Shown here in pieces: positions 28,501 to 36,300 of a stretch of DNA of 64,000 nt; position 1 is the first letter of the stretch, and each line of letters opens with the position of its first letter. A model generated the notes under the pieces. It worked only from the letters and a program-made list of their open reading frames with translations. It did no database searches and was not told where the DNA came from. The DNA is from Sporomusa termitida (GTDB taxonomy: Bacteria; Bacillota; Negativicutes; Sporomusales; Sporomusaceae), in contig NZ_CP036259.1 of assembly GCF_007641255.1 (NCBI RefSeq), positions 1,302,001 to 1,366,000 on the forward strand, written 5' to 3'. Made by a program: the position numbers and the translations under genes.

Positions 28501-29204
28501 TAATGGTACGGAGAGGCGGCAAGCTATTTGCGCTTGAGCATAGTGAACTTACACCGTTTGCCGCGGTGACTGCCGCCGTACTTGACAGGGCATTTACTGA
28601 CTTCGATTTAACACGCCGGCAGGCATGCAGTCCAATGCTCACTGCCGGGCAATGGGAAAATCTGTTTATTAAAGCCGGGCTTTATCAGGTGCGGTCTGTT
28701 TCGATCAAAGGCTCCTTTACGGAATTTATTGAAGGAACTTGTCCGGGGTCGCGAACAGAACTTGATTCTGCAGACATACTGACGTTTGCCGCCAAACAAC
28801 TTCCGCCGCATATGCTGCCAGACCGAATTGAAGTGCTTCCCTGGCTGCCGTTAAGCACTAATGGCAAAGTCGACCGCGTGGCCGTTACTGCCATACTTAC
28901 AGCCAGGGTTCATGCAAATGGCGGTGAAGAAATTTATGCTGGTCTGGAGCGGGAAATTGCTGAGATGTGGAAAACGCTTTTAAATATCGACACGGTTGGC
29001 AAAGAACAGGAATTTTTTGAAATTGGCGGGGACAGTCTGCTGGCGACCCGTTTTCTTGCCGGCGTAAAAACTGAGTTTGGGGTCGATTTTTCATTAAGGC
29101 AACTGATAGAATCACCGTCATTATTTCAAGTAGCCGCGGCAATTGAAAATAAACTAGCGGACATAAAACAGCAAATGGAGTTGATGGAAGGAGGGGAGAT
29201 ATGA
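25521..29204 (+). CDS. NRPS: partial Cy - A(Cys) with embedded MT-like domain - PCP
   Basis: 1,227 residues from ATG 25521 (AAGGAGG upstream). Residues about 40-240 resemble only the C-terminal half of a cyclization (Cy) domain; the DxxxxD-bearing half is missing. The adenylation domain (about 265-720) has TSGSTGEPKG and the pocket signature D-L-Y-N-L-S-L-I-W with NGKVDR, which is the cysteine code. A methyltransferase/epimerase-like insertion lies between A-domain motifs (about 760-1080), but its SAM loop reads LINGRSGM, not ExGxGxG, so methylation is doubtful. The carrier domain has GGDSLL with Ser1172 for phosphopantetheine. It activates and carries one cysteine. The Cy step probably comes from the separate protein at 38479. 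First gene of the run; it overlaps the next gene by ATGA. Confidence 0.9.
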   Translation: MSRTEAFMNIGYKGCHAVSQSDPQNAGTVNEKISVSRNECTIGRSKWQEIEKHAHLYRVSLLSVLLTAFAEIVGRWNSGCELTVIINGVGSEADGGVKAAQQVVFRPMPGKCWLEVCRRTERQIEKMASRGKAAVSDMQHNTGEDSWNNRKASVVFSNSLSALNSFSAGKPGNALADCNENYDSGAVKLNVGLHCRVFEQDEGIGIVWEADEQYFPQYLSVAMLEAYYQLLNWLAGETWEMPVPDLLPDKQRAMRTKTNDTRAPVKDLCIHQEFFVHARRHPEREALLWTANTMRRSMTYGELADKALRLAALLVEKGIKTGETVAVTLLKGPAQVIAVLAVLAAGAVYVPIGVDQPEKRQRRICKIGRIRYLIADHTKAGMLDGQGEIAAISVDEADELLPLPQPVLVNPDELAYLIFTSGSTGEPKGVEITHKSAINTILDINARFSVNQFDRVFAVSALDFDLSVYDVFGLLSAGGAVVLPDEAVRREAPVWFDLIHQMQVTVWNSVPALMDMLLFAAGEKRLPDSLRLVLVSGDWVGLDIHGRLREKTQKCRLVALGGATEAAIWSNFFEIEFVRPSWKSIPYGKPLQNQCFRVVDRLGRDCPDMVVGELWIGGAGVARGYRGDPVLTNEKFIDIRNKRWYRTGDMGRYRPDGNIEFLGRADQQMKLRGFRIEPGEIETVLCQYPGISQAVATVADDGATKQLCAAVVAEPVPVLYSVAAVGPDAYPDELRDLSREIQSKVAEALMAEILNFAQLSGAVTENPRFMEVLPVADEYRPLLRMWLQWLETRQVIYRRQDRILPGPRIREALQYAENLKSDTAYFVHQHDPGFWRIGRRLFARLDIYRAILGGEVSPAILLDDELLSPESLALGDRGTIEGIRVIAENIRLLARTAGSSVRVALINGRSGMAAFKLLEMLDPQDIRFTFFDSQPAMMETARRRFSSLFHTVSCQKLPDGNVPAQLRYSFDAVLAINSLHRYREPQQGVAYASLMVRRGGKLFALEHSELTPFAAVTAAVLDRAFTDFDLTRRQACSPMLTAGQWENLFIKAGLYQVRSVSIKGSFTEFIEGTCPGSRTELDSADILTFAAKQLPPHMLPDRIEVLPWLPLSTNGKVDRVAVTAILTARVHANGGEEIYAGLEREIAEMWKTLLNIDTVGKEQEFFEIGGDSLLATRFLAGVKTEFGVDFSLRQLIESPSLFQVAAAIENKLADIKQQMELMEGGEI

Positions 29205-30301
29205 TTGGCGTCATCGGTGGTTATGGCGATGTCGGGTTGCAGGCAGTACGAATGCTGCAAAAATGGGGAAAAGTGAGACTGAAGATAGGTGGCAGAAATC
29301 CCGCGGAGGCCCGGAAAAATCTGGGTGTTGAGTTTGCTGAGACCGAATGGGTTCCGGTTGATGCTGAAAATGTCCAGAGTGTGGAGCACTTTCTGGCGGG
29401 GTGTGAACTGGTCATCAATTGCACCGGACCATCTTCCCGGTTGGGAGGACGAGTTGCCGGAATGTGTTTGGCAAAGGGATGTCACCATATTGACGCCGGG
29501 GTTAATAAAGAACTGGAAAGTCTGCATGGAGCGCCGTACAATACGATTTCTTTATATGCCGCCGGGGCTGTTCCCGGTTTATCAGGGCTGTTGCCGCGCT
29601 GGCTGGCGAAATCTTTCGATCAATTAGAATCCATGCTTTGTTATATTGGCAGCTTGGATAGATTTACAGCGTCCGCAGCAGAGGATTATCTTGCCGGTGC
29701 TTCAGGCCGGGGCAACAAACCCTTGGCAGCGTGGCAAAACGGTAGTTGCCGTTTATCGGTTTTGCGTCGGCGAGAAAGAATACAACTGCCTTTTTTTGCA
29801 CGCGAAGTGACGTTATATCCCTATTTTGATCAGGAAGCGGAATTCGTGGCGTCTTCCCTATTGCTCAATAATGGCGAGTGGTACATAGCCAGTGACGGTA
29901 AGCAGGTATCGTCGCTCCTGGAAGAAGTGTGCGGCCAATTTCTGACTGAGCGGGAGACTGCCATAAGACGTCTTTGCCGGGCTTCCGAGATTGATTCGGC
30001 GGGGCGCCAGAGATACATTAACTTTATTATACAACTTAGCGGAAAAATAAATGGCTGCAGGATAGACCGCACACTGGTTTTACAGGCTGACCGGCCTGCA
30101 GTTTTGACCGGTTTAGCCGCTGCTGCTGCGGGGATGGCCGTACTGGCAGGAGAAATACCTCCCGGCGTGTGTCCCCTTGCAGAAATTGTTGATCCCTGCA
30201 GTGTGGTTACCCGGCTGGTCAATGCGAACGGGATAAAACAGTTAAAAGTTTTTGAAGGCCCGATTGAACAGCTTTTACAGCAAGTAGAGGGCGAAATATG
30301 A
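29201..30301 (+). CDS. Saccharopine-dehydrogenase-like NAD(P)-dependent oxidoreductase
   Basis: 366 residues. An N-terminal Rossmann domain with GVIGGYGDVGLQAVRMLQKW binds NAD(P); ELVINCTGPSS and CHHIDAGVNKE follow the saccharopine dehydrogenase NADP-binding pattern. The C-terminal half is not recognisable beyond this superfamily. It is coupled on both sides by ATGA overlaps, between an NRPS and a thiazolinyl imide reductase, so it very likely acts on the same peptide. It might reduce or oxidise a ring or imine, or produce a precursor. The substrate is unknown. Confidence 0.75.
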   Translation: MIGVIGGYGDVGLQAVRMLQKWGKVRLKIGGRNPAEARKNLGVEFAETEWVPVDAENVQSVEHFLAGCELVINCTGPSSRLGGRVAGMCLAKGCHHIDAGVNKELESLHGAPYNTISLYAAGAVPGLSGLLPRWLAKSFDQLESMLCYIGSLDRFTASAAEDYLAGASGRGNKPLAAWQNGSCRLSVLRRRERIQLPFFAREVTLYPYFDQEAEFVASSLLLNNGEWYIASDGKQVSSLLEEVCGQFLTERETAIRRLCRASEIDSAGRQRYINFIIQLSGKINGCRIDRTLVLQADRPAVLTGLAAAAAGMAVLAGEIPPGVCPLAEIVDPCSVVTRLVNANGIKQLKVFEGPIEQLLQQVEGEI

Positions 30302-32571
30302 AAAAAAAGTTGCGTACTGTGGTATGCGGTTCCACCTTTGGGCAGTTTTACCTGGAGGCATTGAAGCTGCTGCCGGAGGAGTATGATCTTGTCGGGCTGC
30401 TTGCCCAGGGAAGCCGCAGGTCGGAAAAATGCGCAGGATATTACGGCGTAAATTTATATACGGAAATAAGCCAGGTTCCGGACGATATTGATCTGGCCTG
30501 CGTTGTGCTGAGATCAGGCGTTATGGGCGGCAAAGGAACCGATATGTCGTTAAAGTTCCTGGAACGGGGCGTTCATGTTATGCAGGAAATGCCTGTTCAT
30601 CACAAAGATATGGCGGCATGCCTTAAAATAGCGCATCAAAAAAAGGTCCTTTTTCAAACAGGTGATCTTTATGTTCATTTGCCTGCCGTCAAACGCTTTA
30701 TTGCCTGTGCGAGGGCTATGCTGGCACAACAAAACGCACTGTATATTGACGCGGCTTTTGCCTCGCAAGTATCCTATCCGCTGGTGCATATTTTAATGGA
30801 GGCTTTGCCGACAATCCGGCCATGGAAGACCGGAACGGTAAGCAGGGGTGAAGGGCCGTTTCATGTTATGACCGGAACGCTCGGAAACATTCCGGTCATA
30901 GTAAGAGTTCATAACGAAGTTGATCCGGACGACCCCGACAACTATCTTCATCTACTTCACCGTATTACCCTTGGGTCCGAGGGGGGAAGCCTGACACTAA
31001 CTGATACCCATGGGCCTGTCCTCTGGCAGCCTCGTCTCCACATTCCGGAAAACTTGCATGTCCTTGGTGATCTCGCAACTGCGGAGATTGACCACATGCT
31101 GGAAAACAGCACAGAAATTCTGGGGACCCCGTTTTCAGCAAATTACCGGGATATTCTCGCCAAACTGTGGCCACGGGCCATTGCCGACAATTTGTCGTTA
31201 ATGAAAGATATGATTGCCGGGAGCATTAATGCCGTAATGCGGGTTCAGCAGGATCTTCTATGTGCCCGTCAATGGCATGAAATAACCTCTGCCCTGGGAT
31301 ACCCTGTCTTGCGCAGCGGCTGCAGGCATCAACTGCTGCCAGTACAGGTTCTGCAGGAAGCTGTTGCGAAGATTGCGGATGAGGGTATAAAGCATACTGG
31401 TGAAGGTTCTTGCTTTCCTGTTAAAACTGAGGTTTCTGCGTGCACAGAATATGCCGATCATGAGTTTGGCGGCATAAACCGGGATTGTGTGAATGTCTTT
31501 GTTGAGAAGATGAAAGATGCTGTTTTTGGTGTGATATTATATACTCTTCAGGCCCAAGGAGCTTTGGTCGGCAAGGAGCGGGAGTACAGCATGACGGAAA
31601 TTATCTCCGCTTCGTATGTTGCACCCCGGCACAGACCGCTCATCCGGCGCTGGCTTGAACTGTTGGCTGAATACGGGTATTTGAGAAGCAGTGCAGACCG
31701 TATTTATGGTACCGATGTCGTGTCCCAGGAAATGCTGAAAGAACGCTGGCAGACGGTGAGGACGCTATGGGACGGTAAACTTGGTCTACCGCTTTCTATG
31801 GATTATTTGATTCGCAGCGCCGAACAGCTTCCGCAATTGATGAGCGGAGAACAGCAGGCCGTCTATTTGCTTTTTCCTGAAGGAAAGATGGATTACGCCA
31901 GTGCCTGTTACCGTGATATCATGGCCCGTTACTTGAATAAATCAGTGGCTGAAGCGGTTATCCGCATTGGCACCGCAGCAAAGTTGGCGCGGCCGTCAAA
32001 TAAGGAAGATATAGTAAGAATTATCGAGGTAGGTGCAGGCACAGGCGCAACTACGGAGGAAATAGTTCCGCGCATAAAAGAATACAGGGGAAATCTAAAA
32101 GTGGATTATTTGTTTACCGATGTCTCCAATTACTTTCTCACCGCCGCGCGCAAAAACTTCAGGGAGTGTCCGTGGATGCGGTTTCAGACTGTGGATATTG
32201 ACAAGGACTTTTGGCAGCAGGGACTGGAGCCGGCCGGCGCGGATATCATTATTGCGGCCGGTGTGCTGGATAATGCGTTTGATGTTGATAAAACCTTGGC
32301 CGGTCTGATGAGGGTTCTGACTCCCTCCGGGTGGCTGCTTGTTACCGAACCGGTACGCGACTTCCCGGAAATGCTTATTTCCGAGGCGTTCATGATGGTT
32401 CACCCAGAGGATAGCAGGAAGACAAAAACAATATTTATGTCAGCGGCAGAGTGGCAGGAGATTTTTTACAACGCCGGAGCAGCGGAAGTCTTAGTACTTC
32501 CGGGAGTGGACCATCCGCTTGATCCGCTCGGGCAGAAACTTTTTATAGTGAGGAAACAGAATTATGCTTAA
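30298..32571 (+). CDS. Thiazolinyl imide reductase fused to a SAM methyltransferase
   Basis: 757 residues. Residues about 1-355 form a thiazolinyl imide reductase of the Irp3/PchG type (VVCGSTFGQFYLEAL, QEMPVHHKDM, NEVDPDDPDNYLHLLHR), which reduces a carrier-bound thiazoline to a thiazolidine with NADPH. Residues about 390-757 are a methyltransferase like those found inside NRPS and PKS modules: a helical lid (MKDAVFGVILYTLQAQGALV), an intact SAM loop IIEVGAGTGATTEE at about 570, and the acidic FTDVSNYFLTAARKNF. The methyltransferase portion thus appears functional, unlike the degenerate domains embedded in the NRPS proteins. It could C-methylate the alpha carbon of a thiazoline in trans. ATGA overlap with the upstream gene. 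Confidence 0.85.
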   Translation: MKKKLRTVVCGSTFGQFYLEALKLLPEEYDLVGLLAQGSRRSEKCAGYYGVNLYTEISQVPDDIDLACVVLRSGVMGGKGTDMSLKFLERGVHVMQEMPVHHKDMAACLKIAHQKKVLFQTGDLYVHLPAVKRFIACARAMLAQQNALYIDAAFASQVSYPLVHILMEALPTIRPWKTGTVSRGEGPFHVMTGTLGNIPVIVRVHNEVDPDDPDNYLHLLHRITLGSEGGSLTLTDTHGPVLWQPRLHIPENLHVLGDLATAEIDHMLENSTEILGTPFSANYRDILAKLWPRAIADNLSLMKDMIAGSINAVMRVQQDLLCARQWHEITSALGYPVLRSGCRHQLLPVQVLQEAVAKIADEGIKHTGEGSCFPVKTEVSACTEYADHEFGGINRDCVNVFVEKMKDAVFGVILYTLQAQGALVGKEREYSMTEIISASYVAPRHRPLIRRWLELLAEYGYLRSSADRIYGTDVVSQEMLKERWQTVRTLWDGKLGLPLSMDYLIRSAEQLPQLMSGEQQAVYLLFPEGKMDYASACYRDIMARYLNKSVAEAVIRIGTAAKLARPSNKEDIVRIIEVGAGTGATTEEIVPRIKEYRGNLKVDYLFTDVSNYFLTAARKNFRECPWMRFQTVDIDKDFWQQGLEPAGADIIIAAGVLDNAFDVDKTLAGLMRVLTPSGWLLVTEPVRDFPEMLISEAFMMVHPEDSRKTKTIFMSAAEWQEIFYNAGAAEVLVLPGVDHPLDPLGQKLFIVRKQNYA

Positions 32572-33295
32572 GTGCAGTCATATTGTATGCCGCGTGAACA
32601 ATATTGCCGATACCGTCAGGGACTATGAATTATTGGGATTTTCCATGGAATGGGGCAGTATTTCCGCCAAGGCTCATAATGCTCTGCTATGGTTTGAACA
32701 AGGTCCGCATATTGAATTCTGTCAAATGCCTAAAAGGTTTTCTTATTTTGCCTTTCCCTTTGGTTTAATTTACGGGAAAGCAGCGGGCAGACGCTTACGT
32801 CACTGGGCAGGTCCAGGTGAAGGCTGGCGGGATTTGGCGTTGGAAATACAACGCGAATTTGATTCCGAACCATTAAGTGCCGAAAATAATCATCAAGAAT
32901 TGCAGCTTATTAAAGAGGCTGTAAATAAGCTGGGAATTTCAACTTCAAGGATCATTAGGGGCAAAAGGGTCCGCCCTGACGGTGTTACGGTGCAGTTCAG
33001 TTTGTTTGCTCCGGATGATGTAGGCTTGCCATTTGTGACAACACCGATTCTTCCTCGTCCCCAGCCGAAAATTACACACCCTAATGGCGCTACCGGAATT
33101 GAATGGGTGAGAATCGGGGTAACAGAAGAACTTAGCCATCATTTGGCAAAGCTCATTCCGCAAGATCAATGGCTGAAGGCAGAGCCCGCAGAGCAAAATG
33201 GCGTAATAGAAGTGAGGCTTAGCGGATTAAACGAGCATTTGGCTATAAATCTCCTGCATGGAGCTGTATTCTCCTCTACTCACGATGAAAAATGA
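32564..33295 (+). CDS. Glyoxalase-like (VOC superfamily) protein
   Basis: 243 residues starting MLKCSHIVCRVNNIADTVRD, a typical first strand of a vicinal-oxygen-chelate fold (glyoxalase-like domain). A second half with GIEWVRIGVTEELSHHL could be the second repeat. The metal ligands cannot be assigned with confidence. VOC proteins include dioxygenases, isomerases and antibiotic-binding proteins. It overlaps the preceding gene by 8 bp, so it belongs to the pathway. Possible roles are ring chemistry on the siderophore or binding and protection; none can be chosen from sequence. Confidence 0.65.
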   Translation: MLKCSHIVCRVNNIADTVRDYELLGFSMEWGSISAKAHNALLWFEQGPHIEFCQMPKRFSYFAFPFGLIYGKAAGRRLRHWAGPGEGWRDLALEIQREFDSEPLSAENNHQELQLIKEAVNKLGISTSRIIRGKRVRPDGVTVQFSLFAPDDVGLPFVTTPILPRPQPKITHPNGATGIEWVRIGVTEELSHHLAKLIPQDQWLKAEPAEQNGVIEVRLSGLNEHLAINLLHGAVFSSTHDEK

Positions 33296-33322
33296 ACAGA
33301 AAATAAATAGGAGGATGGAAAC

Positions 33323-36300
33323 ATGATGCAAAGCAGCAAAATTGATGCTAATAAGCTGATTGCGCGTATCCGCGGAGCCGGTGTGTTTTTATGGGCAGAA
33401 AGCGGCAAGTTGCGATACAGAGCACCGCAAGGGATGATGAATGACGGTGATTTAGAGCAATTGCGAAGGTATAAACAGGATATTTTGGGATTGCTTCAAA
33501 CTGAAGCAGGAACGGCAATCGTGGAATATCATCCTGAAAGCCGGCATGAGCCGTTCCCTCTGACAGACGTACAGTCTGCTTATCTGCTTGGTCGTTCGGA
33601 AGCATTTGAATACGGGGGTGTCGCCTGCCATATTTATCTTGAGCTTACTTATCCGGAATTGGATGTCAAACGTACCGGGAAGGCATGGAATCAATTGATT
33701 TTGCGTCACGATATGCTGAGAGCAGTCATGAACAAGGATGGGTACCAGCAGGTTAAAGAGCAGACGCCGCAATTGAATATCGCTTATACGGATGTGAGTT
33801 CAAGGTCGAAAGCCCAAGTTGAGACAAAACTGAATCAGATTAGAGAGGAAATGGGACATCGTATTTACAATACGGAGTGCTGGCCGTTATTTGGTGTAGC
33901 GGTGACGAAAACTCCAGCTGGGGCGGTAATGCACTTTTCCATAGAGTTTCTTATTGCCGACTGGGCAAGCATCTGGCTGCTTCTTTCCGAGTTTGAAAGC
34001 CTGTATTACCAACCGGAGAAAAAACTGCCTGCCTTAACTCTGAGTTTCCGCGATTATCTCATGGCCGAACGCAGTCTGCGGGAAAGCCCTGTTTATGTAA
34101 AGGATAAAGAATACTGGCTCAGCCGGATAGGGGACCTGCCGCCGGCGCCGGAGCTGCCTGTGGCGAGTACGAAGGCGCGGCCCGGAAAGGCACGTTTTAG
34201 TCGCCAGTCTCTCCTAGTCGATTTGCCAGTGTGGAAAACATTTAAGCAAAAAGCCCAGCAACGCGGTTTGACGCCAACGATTGCAATAATGACGGCATAT
34301 GCTGCGACCATTGAACGATGGAGCGTCAGTAATAAGTTTTGTTTGAATCTCACCGTTTTGAACAGACTGCCTATTCATCCGGAAGTCGATCATATCGTTG
34401 GTGATTTCACCTCAGTCAGCTTACTTGCTGTAGACTGGGAAGGCGGAACTACATTCACTGAACAGGCAAAAGCCATGAATAAACAACTGTTTGAGGATAT
34501 GGATCACCGCTTGTTTTCGGGAGTAGAAGTGCTACGGGAACTTGCCCGCCGGCGTGGGCGGGATGCTGCGCTGATGCCGGTTGTGTTTACCAGCGCTATC
34601 GGCCTTATCGGCGCAACAGAAGAAAACCGGCTGAAGGGAAACGTCGGGGTTCAGAGCATCAGCCAGACGCCGCAGGTTTTTATTGACTGCCAGGCAATGG
34701 ATAACTCGTCCGGCCTTCAGGTTAACTGGGATATCCGGGAAGGTGTTTTTCCCGACGGAATGACGGACGATATGTTTGCTGCGTTTTCCACTGCGCTGCA
34801 CTTGCTGGCCAGCAATGACCAGGCCTGGGATATAGGGGCAATTACGGCTTTGCCGGCGTGGCAGCTACAGGAGCGCAGGCTGATGAATGATACAAAGGTA
34901 CTGCTGCCCAAGGGGCTGCTGCACGGCCAGATCCTGGAACAGGCAGCAATATCGCCGGACTCTCCGGCTGTGGTTGACAGCGAAGGGGTAGTGACTTATG
35001 GAGAACTCATGCGCAGAGCTGCGGCCATAGCTGAAAAGCTGCAGGAATCCGGCTGCAAGCAGCAGGACCGGGTAGGTATTGTGCTTGAAAAGTCCGGGCA
35101 TCAGGTGGCCGCGGTGCTGGGAGCGCTATTGGCCGGGGCCGTTTATGTTCCGATTGATACGCAGCAGCCGGAATTGCGCCGTTTGGCGATCCTGGAGACA
35201 ACTCAGATCGGTTATGTTTTAACCTGCTCGGCAATGAAAATCAAATGGCCGGCGAGTGTTACCACCGTTGCGGTGGATACGCTGCAACCACTCCGGGACA
35301 ATAGGTTCACGCCTGCCGGCGATCCTGAGCTGCCGGCCTACATTATTCATACATCAGGCTCGACCGGTCAGCCTAAAGGTGTTGTAATTACGCATTGTGC
35401 AGCCGCCAATACCATTCATGACATCAACAGGCGGTTTCATGTTGACAAGCATGACAAAATCCTGGGGTTGGCCCAACTGGGCTTTGATCTGTCCGTTTAT
35501 GATATTTTCGGTATTTTGTCCGCAGGCGGAATCTTGATCTATCCGTCTGCTGAAAGGCACACCGACCCTTCCCACTGGGCAGAGCTAATGGCTAAATATG
35601 AGGTTACAATCTGGAACTCAGTTCCGGCAATGATGCAGATGCTGGTTGCCTGCCTGAACTCCGACAATAAAATAAACCTGCCGAATTTACGGCTTGCACT
35701 GTTGTCCGGTGACTGGATACCGCTGACTTTGCCAGACATCCTGATTAACCGGGTACCTTCGGTACAGGTTATAAGCCTTGGCGGCGCCACCGAGGCGTCA
35801 ATCTGGTCGATTTTCCATGTTTATCAGGGGCTAGCGGCAGACTGGCGCAGCATACCCTATGGGCGGCCACTTGCCAATCAGGGGTTTCGTGTGCTGGATA
35901 AAAAGATGCGGGACTGCCCTGTGTGGGTAAAAGGAGATCTTTATATTACCGGTGAGGGGCTTGCCCAAGGATATTTCGGGGATACCGAATCCACGCAAAC
36001 GCAGTTTTTTCATCTTGACGGACAGCGGCTTTACCGCACCGGCGATACGGGCAGGTATATTCCGGGTGGTGAAATTGAATTCCTTGGCCGCGAGGATAAG
36101 CAGGTGAAAATCCGGGGTCACCGCATAGAACTGGGGGAAATCGAGTCGGCACTGCTAAAGCACCCTGCGGTTGCCGAAAGTGCCGTTGTCCTGGATGACC
36201 CGGGTGAGAACAAAGTATTAACAGGTTTTGTGACTTTGAACAGAATGCCAAGCGATGCAGCCGAACTGGCGGAATTTCTTGCAAGGCGACTGCCTGCCTA

